Positions 8,435 to 16,860 of a DNA stretch of 64,000 bases are shown here, piece by piece. Made by a program: the position numbers and the translations under genes. Position 1 is the stretch's first letter. Each line of letters begins with the position of its first letter. The notes under the pieces are model-generated. The model was not told the origin of the DNA and ran no database searches. It was given only the letters and a program-made list of their open reading frames with translations. Source of the DNA: Nitratireductor aquimarinus. Its GTDB lineage: Bacteria; Pseudomonadota; Alphaproteobacteria; Rhizobiales; Rhizobiaceae. The stretch spans positions 1-64,000 of the forward strand of contig NZ_CP177240.1 in assembly GCF_046773475.1 (NCBI RefSeq), written 5' to 3'.

Positions 8435-8947
8435 TCAGGCCCCAATCATTTCAAACAGCCAGGGGGCTGGAAACCAGATGTCGAGAAAGGTTTTGAAAGC
8501 CAGATGCACGGTCAGGGTCATGATGGCGGCGATGGCGACGGACTGCCAGGGACGCCGATAGACCATCAGGAGCCCGATGAGCACTGCCAGAAAGGTTGCG
8601 GCGGAAAGGCCAATTGCAGAAATGCCCAGCGGATAGAGGCACATCAGAACGAAGAGCGCTGCGGCGCGTCCGGGGAAGCCATTCCCGTCCACATGGAAGG
8701 GCAGGCCGACACGGTGGCGCAGCAGGCGCAGGATGGCGGGAACGGCCGAGAGAGCCGTTCCTGCCAGAACGATCATCGGGAAGATCAGCGGCCCCTTGTA
8801 AAAAGGGTCCGGACCGGACCGGTCGACCAGCCAGGGCGACAGGATGAGAAGCACGGCGGCTGCCATGCCGATCCCGGCAGCCAGTGTTTCATGCCCTGAC
8901 GGCGCTTCTGCCGCGCTGGCGCTGTCTTCGTCCGTCCGGTTCGTCAT
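8435..8947 (-). CDS. tctB: Tripartite tricarboxylate transporter small subunit
   Basis: This 170-residue inner-membrane protein has four hydrophobic segments (roughly residues 23-42, 58-75, 93-128 and 135-152), the plan of TctB-family small subunits. TctB proteins are poorly conserved, so the call rests on size, topology and position between tctC and tctA. It starts six bases after the tctC stop and ends four bases before the tctA start, fully within one operon. Confidence 0.88.
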   Translation of the reverse strand: MTNRTDEDSASAAEAPSGHETLAAGIGMAAAVLLILSPWLVDRSGPDPFYKGPLIFPMIVLAGTALSAVPAILRLLRHRVGLPFHVDGNGFPGRAAALFVLMCLYPLGISAIGLSAATFLAVLIGLLMVYRRPWQSVAIAAIMTLTVHLAFKTFLDIWFPAPWLFEMIGA

Positions 8948-8953
8948 GGGTGA

Positions 8954-9907
8954 CTATTCCATGATCCCGAGATTTTTCATGGTCGTGCCGAATTCGGCCA
9001 GCTCGCGATCCATGCGCGCGCGCGCCTCATCAGGTCCGCTGGAATGCGGCACGACACCGACATTCTCGATCACCTCGGCCACTTTCTCGTTCTTCATCGC
9101 GGAGAAGAAGGCCGCGGAGAGCTTGTTGACGATTTCCTTGTCGGTCTGCTTGGGAACAAAAGCGCCGAACCAGATCGAATAGGCGTCACCATAGCCCTGT
9201 TCGGACACGTTGGGCACATCGGGATAGGCCGGCAGGCGGTCGGGGACCATGGCTGCGAGGATCTTCATCTTGCCGGCGTCGATGTAATCGGTCAGGCCCG
9301 GCGTTGAGAAGGTGATGACATCGGCATCGCCCTGCACGACCAGAAGCGGGTTCAATTCCGAATAGGCGGTCTCCTTCCACTCGAAGCCGCCGGTTTCGGC
9401 CACTTTCATGGCAATCAGGGTCGGCACTGCGCCAAGGCCCCAATGCGCCAGACGCAGCTCGTTCTTCTTGCCGTATTCGGCAAGCTCATCGAGATTGGAA
9501 TAGGGAGCGTCAGCGCGCGCGGCCAGCGTGAAGGGGCTCGACCACACCAGGCCGAGCGGCTGGAGGTCGTCGTTTTTGTATGGCGTCTTGCCGCGCAGCA
9601 CCTGCGTGATCATCGGGCCAATGGAAACCAGTCCCATCGTGTAGCCATCGGGACGGGCGTTCGCCAGATCGGCAGCGCCAAGCACCGCGCCGCCGCCGGG
9701 CTTGTTGACCACCTTGACCGGCACGCCAAGTTCATCCGACATCACCGGCGCAATTGCGTTGGCGACCAGCGTAGACGGATCGTTCGGCGCGGGCCACGGA
9801 ATGATGATCTGGATCGGCTTCGACGGCCAGTCGGCCATGGCCGCCCCCATCGAGACGCCGAGAACGGCGGTTGCAGCGAGCGCTGCGCGTAACAACTTAC
9901 CAAACAT
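8954..9907 (-). CDS. tctC: Tripartite tricarboxylate transporter binding protein
   Basis: This is a periplasmic Bug/TctC-type solute receptor of 317 residues. A signal peptide is clear (MFGKLLRAALAA, then a hydrophobic core ending AAMA before DWPSKPIQ). The family hallmarks follow: the initial IQIIIPWPAP strand-loop, VVNKPGGGAVLGA, DGYTMGL and the Pro-rich PDRLPAYPDVPNVSEQGY segment. It is first in the tctCBA operon with only a six-base gap to tctB. Unlike the other importer operons here, no hairpin separates the binding-protein gene from the membrane genes. The ligand is probably a carboxylate, not identifiable from the sequence. Confidence 0.93.
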   Translation of the reverse strand: MFGKLLRAALAATAVLGVSMGAAMADWPSKPIQIIIPWPAPNDPSTLVANAIAPVMSDELGVPVKVVNKPGGGAVLGAADLANARPDGYTMGLVSIGPMITQVLRGKTPYKNDDLQPLGLVWSSPFTLAARADAPYSNLDELAEYGKKNELRLAHWGLGAVPTLIAMKVAETGGFEWKETAYSELNPLLVVQGDADVITFSTPGLTDYIDAGKMKILAAMVPDRLPAYPDVPNVSEQGYGDAYSIWFGAFVPKQTDKEIVNKLSAAFFSAMKNEKVAEVIENVGVVPHSSGPDEARARMDRELAEFGTTMKNLGIME

Positions 9908-9939
9908 GTTTTCCTCCCATTTCGTTTTTCAGGCCCGTT

Positions 9940-10461
9940 TCAGGTTTCAGCCTCCTCGGCCGGGCGGGCAGCCCGGTGGCTCATCATTGGCTGCAGCTTG
10001 TCGAGAAGCGAAAACAGGGTCTCAAGTTCGCCCGGCGTCAGCGCCGCCACGACAAGCTGGTTGCGCTCAAAGGCGCGTGCGAGAATGCGCCGGTGCACAT
10101 CCGCGCCTTCGCCGGTCGTGCGCAGGCGGATCGTCCGCTGGTCGTCCGGATCGGGTTCCGCCTCCACGAGCCCCTTTTTCGCCAGCACATTCACGACGCG
10201 GCTCAACTGCCCCTTGTCGATGAGCAGGGTGCGGGCCACTTCGAAGAAGCGCACCGGCTCCGATGCAGCGATGATGCCGAGCACCCGCCACTCCACGATG
10301 CGAAAGCCGAATTCCGTCGCAAGCCATTGCTGCGCGATGCGGTCGCCCGCCGCGCCAAGCATGGCGACGCGGAAGGTGAGCAGATCACGAATGTCGCCGA
10401 TCCGTGGATGGAGCGCGACGGTCTCGTCTGGTCCTATCGATGCTGGCATGCTGCCTGCCAT
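9940..10461 (-). CDS. MarR-family transcriptional regulator
   Basis: This 173-residue protein has the winged-helix core of MarR regulators: FRIVEWRVLGIIAASEPVRFFEVARTLLIDKGQLSRVVNVLAKKGLVEAEPDPDDQRTIRLRTT is split here into its recognisable parts, the helix pair around EWRVLG, the recognition helix GQLSRVVNVL and the wing DPDDQRTIRL. The ATG at 10461 follows GGAAA. It lies upstream of tctC in the same direction and is divergent from the sulfatase gene, with a 21-bp perfect inverted repeat in between. It therefore probably controls both the sulfatase and the tct genes, responding to an aromatic or acidic ligand as is usual in the family. Confidence 0.9.
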   Translation of the reverse strand: MAGSMPASIGPDETVALHPRIGDIRDLLTFRVAMLGAAGDRIAQQWLATEFGFRIVEWRVLGIIAASEPVRFFEVARTLLIDKGQLSRVVNVLAKKGLVEAEPDPDDQRTIRLRTTGEGADVHRRILARAFERNQLVVAALTPGELETLFSLLDKLQPMMSHRAARPAEEAET

Positions 10462-10476
10462 TGCTTTCCGCTCGAC

Positions 10477-10497
10477 ATCGTTGCGTTTGTCAACGAT
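10477..10497. promoter_or_regulatory. Candidate MarR operator
   Basis: ATCGTTG, seven bases, then CAACGAT is a perfect 7-bp-arm inverted repeat just upstream of the MarR start. Its right half TTTGTCAACG (10486-10495) is repeated at 10519-10528, 33 bp downstream on the same face of the helix and 20 bp before the sulfatase start. The arrangement fits a regulator binding between divergent promoters. Confidence 0.6.
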
Positions 10498-10547
10498 ATC
10501 GTGTTTAGTTTTGTTGTCTTTGTCAACGGTCTATCGAGCGGAGTCCC

Positions 10548-12194
10548 ATGTCGGGTAAGCCAAGGAACATCCTTTTCATTATGTATGATCAGCTGCGGTT
10601 CGATTATCTGAGCTGCGCGGGGCATCCCTGTCTGGAGACACCGAATTTCGACCGGGTTGCATCCATGGGCGTGCGGTTCACGCGGGCCTATGTGCAGTCG
10701 CCCGTGTGCGGCGCTTCGCGCATGAGTTTCTACACCGGCCGCTATGTGCATTCCCATGGCGCGAGCTGGAACGGCTTTCCCCTGAAGGTGGGCGAGATCA
10801 CGCTCGGCGATCACCTGAGGCGGCTCGGCATGGATGCGGCTCTTGTCGGCAAGACGCATATGCGGGTGGACGCCGACGGCATGGAGCGGCTTGGCCTGAC
10901 GCGGGACTCGATCATCGGCGCACGGGTGGCCGAATGCGGCTTCGACATCTTCGTCCGTGATGACGGCCTGTGGGGTGAGGGGCCGGCCGGCCACTATGAT
11001 ACGGGTCCGCAGCCCTATAACGACTACCTCAAGGAGAAGGGCTATCCGGGCTCAAACCCCTGGCATGACTTCGCCAATTCCGCGGTCGATGACGATGGCG
11101 ACATGGCGTCCGGCTGGTTCATGGAAAACGCCGACAAGCCGGCAAATATCGCGGAAGAGGATTCCGAGACGCCCTGGCTGACGCGCCGGGCGGAAGAGTT
11201 CATCGCGTCGCGCGGCGACAGGCCGTGGCTTTGCCACCTCTCCTACATCAAGCCGCACTGGCCCTACATCGTGCCCGCGCCTTATCACGACCTCTATTCC
11301 GCGCGTGACGTTATCGCGCCGGTTCGTTCCGAAGGTGAGCGGCAGAACCCGCACCCGCTTTATCGCGCCTTCATGGACAACACGATCGGCAAGGCCTTCC
11401 GCCGCGACGAGGTGCGCGAGAAGGTGATCCCGGCCTATATGGGTCTCATCAAGCAATGTGATGACCAGCTTGGGCAATTGCTGGACTTTCTGGAACGGTC
11501 GGGCCGTCTGGAAGACACGATGATCGTCATCACCTCAGACCATGGCGATTACCTTGGCGATCACTGGCTGGGCGAGAAGGATCTCTTCCACGAGCAGTCG
11601 GTGAAGGTGCCCATGATCATTTTCGATCCTTCTGCGAAAGCTGACGCCACGCGCGGACAGGTCTGCGACGCGCTGGTCGAGTCGATCGATCTGGCGGCAA
11701 CTTTTGTCGAATTCGCCGGCGGCGAGGTGCCTGATCATGTGCTGGAAGGCCGTTCTCTGATGCCGTTCCTCCACGGTGAAGAGCCAGCCGAATGGCGGGA
11801 TTTCGTGATTTCGGAATATGATTATTCCCAGACCTCGATGGCCGAGGAACTGGGTGTGCCGCCCAAACAGGCGCGGCTTTTCATGGTTGCGGACAAGCGC
11901 TGGAAATTCACGCATGTCGAGGGTTTCCGCCCCATGCTGTTCGATCTCGTGAACGACCCCCAGGAACTGCGTGATCTTGGTGATGATGCAGAGTATGAGG
12001 ACATCCGGCAGATGATGGCGGAACGCCTTGCGGAATGGGCGCGCAGGCCCTCGCAACGAACCACGAAATCCGACGCGCAGATCATTGCCGGGCGCAATGG
12101 TTCCGACGGCAAGGGCATCCTGATCGGCGCCTATGAAGAAGCCGATATAGGGCCCGAGTTCACCGAGCGATACAGGGGCAAGCCGGGGCGTTAG
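10548..12194 (+). CDS. Sulfatase / phosphonate monoester hydrolase
   Basis: This 548-residue alkaline-phosphatase-superfamily hydrolase acts on sulfate, phosphate-diester or phosphonate monoesters. The N-terminus has the metal-binding MYDQ (D14), and the formylglycine site is C54 in SPVCGASRMSFYTGRY. A second metal site ITSDHGDYLGDH lies near residue 330. The overall length and the C-terminal segment (EYDYSQTS, then MLFDLVNDPQELRDL) resemble rhizobial phosphonate monoester hydrolases more than carbohydrate sulfatases. The modification motif reads C-G-A-S-R, with Ala in place of the usual Pro. No signal peptide is seen, so it is probably cytoplasmic, acting after TctABC import. SD GGAG precedes the ATG. 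No modifying enzyme gene is in the window. Confidence 0.85.
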   Translation: MSGKPRNILFIMYDQLRFDYLSCAGHPCLETPNFDRVASMGVRFTRAYVQSPVCGASRMSFYTGRYVHSHGASWNGFPLKVGEITLGDHLRRLGMDAALVGKTHMRVDADGMERLGLTRDSIIGARVAECGFDIFVRDDGLWGEGPAGHYDTGPQPYNDYLKEKGYPGSNPWHDFANSAVDDDGDMASGWFMENADKPANIAEEDSETPWLTRRAEEFIASRGDRPWLCHLSYIKPHWPYIVPAPYHDLYSARDVIAPVRSEGERQNPHPLYRAFMDNTIGKAFRRDEVREKVIPAYMGLIKQCDDQLGQLLDFLERSGRLEDTMIVITSDHGDYLGDHWLGEKDLFHEQSVKVPMIIFDPSAKADATRGQVCDALVESIDLAATFVEFAGGEVPDHVLEGRSLMPFLHGEEPAEWRDFVISEYDYSQTSMAEELGVPPKQARLFMVADKRWKFTHVEGFRPMLFDLVNDPQELRDLGDDAEYEDIRQMMAERLAEWARRPSQRTTKSDAQIIAGRNGSDGKGILIGAYEEADIGPEFTERYRGKPGR

Positions 12195-13531
12195 ACCCGC
12201 GCGGCTGGCCACTCATCGGGAAGCCTCAGCGTGAAGGTGGAGCCGATCCCGGCGGTGCTGACGAAGTCTAGCCTGCCGCCGAGAAGCTCGGCGAGCTGGG
12301 CGGAGATGCTCAGTCCAACGCCGGTACCGGGAACCTCTTGGGCGGTGCTCGCCCGGAAGAAGTGGCCGAACAGCTTGTCCTGCTCCTCTGCCGGAATGCC
12401 GATGCCCTGATCCTGAACCGAAAAACAGATCTGCCGGTTCTCCGCGCGGACGCCGATCAGCACGGTCTCGGTCTCCGGCGAGTATTTGACGGCGTTGGAG
12501 ACAAGATTGGTCAGAACCTGCTCCGCCAGAAACGGGTCCGACACGAAGGAGGGCGGAACTTCGTCGCCGATCACGATGTCGATGGCCCGATCCGGCGTTT
12601 CCGTTAGCTGGCGGGCTTTTACCCGTTCCAGAAGAGCGGCGATGTCGCAGTTTCGCGGCTTCATTGCGACCTGACCGGTATCCAGACGGATGACCTCAAG
12701 CGTTGCCTCGATCAGTCTGGTCAGATCGCCCACCTCCGAGCGCACCTGAAGCGCGCGGCGTTGGATCTCGGCCTGGTCCATGGCGTCGCCGCTGCGCAGA
12801 ATGCGCTGCATGGAAGAATCGATCACGGCAAGCGGGGTCCGAAACTGATGCGACACCAGCCCGACGAAACTGCGGTATAGCTCTGCGCTTTCGCGCTCGC
12901 GCGAGAGCGACATGCGAATGCGCTGTCTCTCCGCCATGGTCCGGAGCATCATGACCGACAGGAAAATGCCGAGCGCGATGATCCCCAGGATCGACACGAT
13001 GACCTGAATGATGGCCGCCTGCTGCCTGTCGAGGCGCGCGCCGGTTGCATCCCAGTGTTTGACCATGGAGCGATTGGCGGCGCGACCGAGATCCCTACTG
13101 AGGGTTTCAAGCAGTTCGTGTATCGAGAGCGCCACCGTGGCGTCGCCGAGGGAGAGCGTGTGTAACTCGGTCTCCAGTGCCCGGATGGCGCTGTCCTGCC
13201 GGGCAAGGCTCTCTCCCATGCCCAGTTCTTCCATATAGCGTGCCTGCGGACCTTCGGTGAGAAGGGCGAGACGGCTCAGGAGCACGTCATAGCGCCGCGC
13301 GATATCCACCTCGCTATCCGGAATGGAGCTTTTCTGCGAGACCGCCACATCAAGCAGCAACGCGGCCGATTGCGCCTGCGATATGGACCACAGCATGTTG
13401 TCGCCCTGGCTGCGCCGTATCTCCGCCTCGGTGTCGAGCAGGCGAATGAGGGCAAAGACCAGCAACACCGCGAAGGCGAGGATCGTGACGCCAACCGTGA
13501 CATAGGCGAAGAGGTCGCTTCCGCGCTTCAT
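12191..13531 (-). CDS. Membrane sensor histidine kinase
   Basis: This 446-residue kinase has an N-terminal membrane segment (about residues 9-31), a roughly 140-residue helical periplasmic region, a second membrane segment (172-197), then the cytoplasmic kinase core. The H-box is VSHQFRTPLAV with the phosphorylated H228; the N-box is LTNLVSNAVKYSP and the G boxes are DQGIGIP and GTGVGLSI. There is no PAS or HAMP domain that I recognise. It overlaps the upstream periplasmic molybdopterin-fold gene (ATGA) and ends convergently with the sulfatase gene, overlapping by four bases. Its likely partner is the response regulator at 15533-16618, the only one nearby; that pairing is inferred. Confidence 0.93.
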   Translation of the reverse strand: MKRGSDLFAYVTVGVTILAFAVLLVFALIRLLDTEAEIRRSQGDNMLWSISQAQSAALLLDVAVSQKSSIPDSEVDIARRYDVLLSRLALLTEGPQARYMEELGMGESLARQDSAIRALETELHTLSLGDATVALSIHELLETLSRDLGRAANRSMVKHWDATGARLDRQQAAIIQVIVSILGIIALGIFLSVMMLRTMAERQRIRMSLSRERESAELYRSFVGLVSHQFRTPLAVIDSSMQRILRSGDAMDQAEIQRRALQVRSEVGDLTRLIEATLEVIRLDTGQVAMKPRNCDIAALLERVKARQLTETPDRAIDIVIGDEVPPSFVSDPFLAEQVLTNLVSNAVKYSPETETVLIGVRAENRQICFSVQDQGIGIPAEEQDKLFGHFFRASTAQEVPGTGVGLSISAQLAELLGGRLDFVSTAGIGSTFTLRLPDEWPAARV

Positions 13532-14115
13532 TCCACGTTCAGCCGAACGAGTTGCCAGACCCAGCGATAGTCATAGCGGATGTCCTGCAATGCGTCGTGA
13601 TCGTCGCGCGGATAAACGATCCACAGAGGACCCTTGTCGCTTGGCTGGAGCCTTTGGCCGTCCATATGCGTCGCGACGAGAACATCGAAGCGCGCGAAAT
13701 CTTCCATGGGAATGTCGATGATGTAGTCGTTGATGGCGCTTGCCGTCACCGTTTCTCCATCCGCCCCGAGATAATCGAGCAGATCGCGCATCAGGAAACC
13801 GTCGAAGCGGCGAACCCCGTCGGTCACAACCGTTGTTGTCTCGACGGATTTCTGCGGCAGCGCCGCCAGCATGGCCTCGTCAAAGAGCGCTCTATCATCG
13901 GCATTCGTACGTTTGATACTGCCGGTCACCGTCAGCACCACATCTCCGGTCGGGGAGGACAAATTGTCTTCTCCGGCAAGGGCTGGCGGCAGGAACGCGA
14001 CAAGCCCGGCGCCGAGAAGCGCGATGCGCGCAAGTCTTCTGATCTGCCCTGTCCGCGATGCATCCGACCGCGTTTCGCAAGCGCCGGCCATGCCGGCGAA
14101 AGTGTTTTGCGACAT
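13528..14115 (-). CDS. Periplasmic molybdopterin-fold (SUOX-like) protein, cysteine-free
   Basis: This 195-residue protein has a long N-terminus with a hydrophobic export signal (IALLGAGLVAFLPPALAGED) and a mature part resembling the oxidoreductase molybdopterin-binding domain (PF00174-like): VLTVTGSIKRTN, FDGFLMRDLLDYLGA, INDYIIDIP and KGPLWIVYPRDD. The mature part has no cysteine, so the Mo-ligating Cys of sulfite-oxidase enzymes is absent and catalysis is unlikely. GGGGAA before the ATG supports the start. It is translationally coupled to the downstream histidine kinase, suggesting it is a periplasmic sensory partner of that kinase. The fold call is from motif recognition; the sensory role is inference. 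Confidence 0.75.
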   Translation of the reverse strand: MSQNTFAGMAGACETRSDASRTGQIRRLARIALLGAGLVAFLPPALAGEDNLSSPTGDVVLTVTGSIKRTNADDRALFDEAMLAALPQKSVETTTVVTDGVRRFDGFLMRDLLDYLGADGETVTASAINDYIIDIPMEDFARFDVLVATHMDGQRLQPSDKGPLWIVYPRDDHDALQDIRYDYRWVWQLVRLNVE

Positions 14116-14274
14116 TGGTGTTCCCCCGTTTCACCGCCCCGCACCATCAAACTCTCAAGGACGCGCGCGTTCAAGGGCCGATGGCTGCAAGAGCGAAGTC
14201 TGATCCGCTGAGAGACGGGTTAGCAGGCATGGGTGATGAAGGGGTGAAGGTTTGGCGCGGGCCGAAATGATGCT

Positions 14275-14306
14275 CCGGGGCGTCCAGCGTGTTGTGGACG
14301 CCCCGG
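14275..14306 (-). terminator. Strong hairpin after membrane protein gene
   Basis: A perfect 12-bp stem (CCGGGGCGTCCA paired with TGGACGCCCCGG) with an eight-base loop lies 21 bases past the stop of the leftward gene at 14327. No strong T run follows. The surrounding 14116-14326 gap otherwise holds only the upstream region of the molybdopterin-fold gene. Confidence 0.65.
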
Positions 14307-14326
14307 AATGGCGCTGCCGCGGGAGG

Positions 14327-15310
14327 TCAGCCGTTCGCGGTCGCCGGGTCGGGGTTGGCGCGCGGCGGCTGATAGGACGCGGCCTTCTCCTTGAGGCTGG
14401 AGAATTTCTTCGAAAGCTGTTCAAGCTTTGCTTCCCAGGCAGGGTCCGGAACCTGCCCCTTGATGGTGCGGAAATAGACTTCCATCATGCAGGTGATGGC
14501 AAATGGCTCCAGCAGCGCCGCCTTGACCGACCATGCGAAAAGCAGGGCGAAGACAACGCCACCGGCCGACCATGCGCCGGGAATGAGATAGACGGCGAGG
14601 CCCGCAGGCGCGAGCATGATGAGGAAGACGACGAAGGACAGCCCGTAGACGATGAGCGCCAGCCAGGCCGCGTTCTTGAGCATCGGCTTGTAGTTCTGGG
14701 CGTAGAGCACCAGCCCGGTCCGCGCGGATTCCCAGGCATTGTCGGAATTGGTGCGGATCGCAAATGCCAGGATGACTTCATCGATGAAACCCACCGCAAT
14801 GCGCAGGAAGGCGTGAATGATCGAAACGAACTGCTGTGCGCCCGGGATCGGCAGAATGCTCACCATGCCGCGCACCAGCCCGGTGATTGCGCGCAGCACG
14901 CCCTTGACCAGCTGATCGATGCCGAAAAGCACGCTCGCCTGTACAAAGCGCCGCGAAATTTCCTCACGGGCATAGGAAACCTGCGAGCGTCCTTCGGGCA
15001 GTTCTTCCCCGTCGAGCAATTTCACAAGCACGGCGATATGGCCGGCCTTGACGACATAGAGAACATATTCCCGCAGCAGATACATCACCGCCGCGACCAC
15101 GCCGAAGCCGATGACGCCGCCCCACATGGTCGTCGTCGCCTGAAAGTCGGGATCACCGAACCCGCCGATGCCCCAGCCGACGCCGGCGCCGACACCGGTG
15201 ACGAGAACATAGGCCACGGCAGCGCCGAAATAGACCGCCATCCGCAGCACAATGAACGGCATTGTCCGGGCCATCAGCCCCAATGCGCGCCCTATGGAAA
15301 AATCCCACAT
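14327..15310 (-). CDS. Multi-span membrane protein of unknown function
   Basis: I do not recognise this 327-residue protein. It has hydrophobic segments near residues 15-50 (glycine-rich), 60-85, about 150-180, and two or three between 215 and 275, then a charged, Pro-rich cytoplasmic tail (KLEQLSKKFSSLKEKAA and QPPRANPDP). Arginine-rich loops suggest an inner-membrane protein. It is transcribed alone, between the sensor kinase operon and the divergent response regulator, with a strong hairpin after its stop. It could be a target or accessory of that two-component system, but only position supports this. Confidence 0.7.
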   Translation of the reverse strand: MWDFSIGRALGLMARTMPFIVLRMAVYFGAAVAYVLVTGVGAGVGWGIGGFGDPDFQATTTMWGGVIGFGVVAAVMYLLREYVLYVVKAGHIAVLVKLLDGEELPEGRSQVSYAREEISRRFVQASVLFGIDQLVKGVLRAITGLVRGMVSILPIPGAQQFVSIIHAFLRIAVGFIDEVILAFAIRTNSDNAWESARTGLVLYAQNYKPMLKNAAWLALIVYGLSFVVFLIMLAPAGLAVYLIPGAWSAGGVVFALLFAWSVKAALLEPFAITCMMEVYFRTIKGQVPDPAWEAKLEQLSKKFSSLKEKAASYQPPRANPDPATANG

Positions 15311-15532
15311 TCCCTTGTCTCTCCGACGGTTGAATCAGTTTTGCAAAAACTATTGACGATAGGGAAGATGCGCCCCCTTCGTTTGAACGGGGATATGCCC
15401 GAGGCTTTCGAACACAACCGGTTGGACATGCTGCATGGATGCACGGGCGCGTCATTCTTGACGGGGTGTCGTCGGAGGCTCACGCATGTCATTCTATGGG
15501 TTGGCGACAGGGAAGGGGGAACACGGGCGGCA

Positions 15533-16618
15533 ATGGCAGGCAACGGATCGAAACCAATTATTCTGTGCGTCGAGGATGAGCGTCATCTGCGGCAGGACAT
15601 CATCGATGAACTCGGGATCGCCGGCTATGAGGCGCTGGCGGCCAGAGACGGGCGCGAAGCGCTTGCCATGCTGGAGACAAGCCGCCCGGATCTCATTCTC
15701 TGCGACATCACCATGCCGCGACTGGACGGCTATGGATTGCTGGAAGCGGTGCGCAGCAGCCATCCCGGTCTGGCGGATGTGCCTTTCGTGTTTCTGACGG
15801 CGCTCGACGAGCGTGACGCCGTCATCAATGGCAAGCGTGCGGGCGCTGATGATTATCTGGTCAAGCCGATCGACTTCGACCTGATGCTTGCCACCATCGA
15901 GGCGCGGCTGCGACAGGTGGAGCGACTGGGACAGGGCGCGGGGCGCGAACTGGACGCGATGCGTCAGGCGCTGACCGACGCACGCGCCGGCACGGCTGCC
16001 GGCATGCGGCGCGTTGTCGATCTTCTCTCCTTCGGTGTCGTTCTGGTGTCGGGCTCTGGTGTTGCATTTGCCAATCGCGCGGCGCAGGCCATTCACCGGG
16101 CCGGCGACGGTCTGGTCATCGACAGGGCGCTTCGGCCTGCCTCCTCCAATCTCGCGGCTGAGATGAAATCGTTTTTGGCCGAGGCCTGCGAGGCTGCCCG
16201 GCTTGGCCGGGATCACCTTTCGAGCCTGTCGGTGCCGCGCCTCTCCGGTCAGCGCGACTTTCTGCTTACGGCCTGCGCGCTGCCCGATACAAGCGAGGCC
16301 ATGAATGGAGATGCGCAGGCGGTGGTGTTCATCTCCGATCCCGAGCGCCGTCCTGCGGTTCCTGACGAACTGCTTGCCAAGCTGTTTGACCTGACACCGA
16401 CAGAGGCGCAGGTCGCGCGCGCTCTGGCGCATGGTCGGCGAACCGATGAGATCGCTCAGGATCTTGCCGTGTCACCCACCACGGTCGCGTTTCATCTGCG
16501 CAATCTTTTTGGAAAGACGGGCACCCATCGGCAGGCGGATCTGATCGTGCTGCTTTTGACCGGGCTTGCATCCATCTCGGGGCCGGAATTGGAAGCAGCT
16601 CCACAGCCGCAAACTTGA
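15533..16618 (+). CDS. Response regulator, REC plus LuxR-type HTH
   Basis: This 361-residue regulator starts with a receiver domain (about 8-120): acidic E14-D15, phospho-acceptor D58 in LILCDITMP, T89 and K111 in VKPID. A middle region (about 145-275) without a clear motif may be PAS-like. The C-terminus (about 284-345) is a LuxR-type helix-turn-helix, LTPTEAQVARALAHGRRTDEIA, then the recognition helix SPTTVAFHLRNLF. The open frame runs far upstream antisense to the membrane protein gene; the ATG at 15533 is the first that yields the receiver domain, with AAGGGGGA some distance before it. It probably receives phosphate from the kinase at 12191-13531. Confidence 0.88.
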   Translation: MAGNGSKPIILCVEDERHLRQDIIDELGIAGYEALAARDGREALAMLETSRPDLILCDITMPRLDGYGLLEAVRSSHPGLADVPFVFLTALDERDAVINGKRAGADDYLVKPIDFDLMLATIEARLRQVERLGQGAGRELDAMRQALTDARAGTAAGMRRVVDLLSFGVVLVSGSGVAFANRAAQAIHRAGDGLVIDRALRPASSNLAAEMKSFLAEACEAARLGRDHLSSLSVPRLSGQRDFLLTACALPDTSEAMNGDAQAVVFISDPERRPAVPDELLAKLFDLTPTEAQVARALAHGRRTDEIAQDLAVSPTTVAFHLRNLFGKTGTHRQADLIVLLLTGLASISGPELEAAPQPQT

Positions 16619-16645
16619 AGCGTCCTGTGTGCTCGGCTTTGGGAA

Positions 16646-16669
16646 CATCGCGGCGACCTTTCCGCGATG
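16646..16669 (+). terminator. Hairpin after response regulator gene
   Basis: A perfect 8-bp stem CATCGCGG/CCGCGATG with an eight-base loop lies 27 bases after the stop at 16618. No T run follows, so terminator strength is uncertain. Confidence 0.5.
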
Positions 16670-16807
16670 CTCCAGATTGTAGGCAAGTTATCGATTGTTG
16701 ATTGACCCGGCAGCCCCCCGCCCCCGGGCGAAGTGAACCCCAACAGTTTCATCGAGACCACCGGAGAGCTTATCCATCTGGTCGAAGAGCGCGCCCTTCG
16801 TTTGAAT

Positions 16808-16839
16808 AGGGCGGCTAACTTTTTTCGAAGCGCCGCCCT
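16808..16839 (-). terminator. Hairpin after uxuA
   Basis: AGGGCGGC and GCCGCCCT form an 8-bp perfect stem around a 16-base loop 21 bases past the uxuA stop (leftward). It probably ends the long ABC/uxu operon. I see no gene in the remaining 16670-16807 stretch. Confidence 0.5.
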
Positions 16840-16860
16840 GTATGGCGTCATCCGGCATTT

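Noticed and set aside
15415..15424. CAACCGGTTG palindrome resembling the LacI operator
   Set aside because: It is only the 10-bp core and stands between unrelated two-component genes 9 kb away; chance occurrence is plausible, so it was not listed as an operator.
14252..15532. A 788-codon plus-strand frame that continues into the response regulator
   Set aside because: Its first 427 codons are antisense to a credible membrane protein gene and to intergenic DNA and have an Arg/His/Gln-rich composition; only the part from 15533 carries a real receiver domain.
15375..16806. A 13-base sequence CCCTTCGTTTGAA occurring at 15375-15387 and 16794-16806 on both sides of the response regulator
   Set aside because: The match is short, has no inverted structure or promoter context, and does not extend; chance similarity cannot be excluded.
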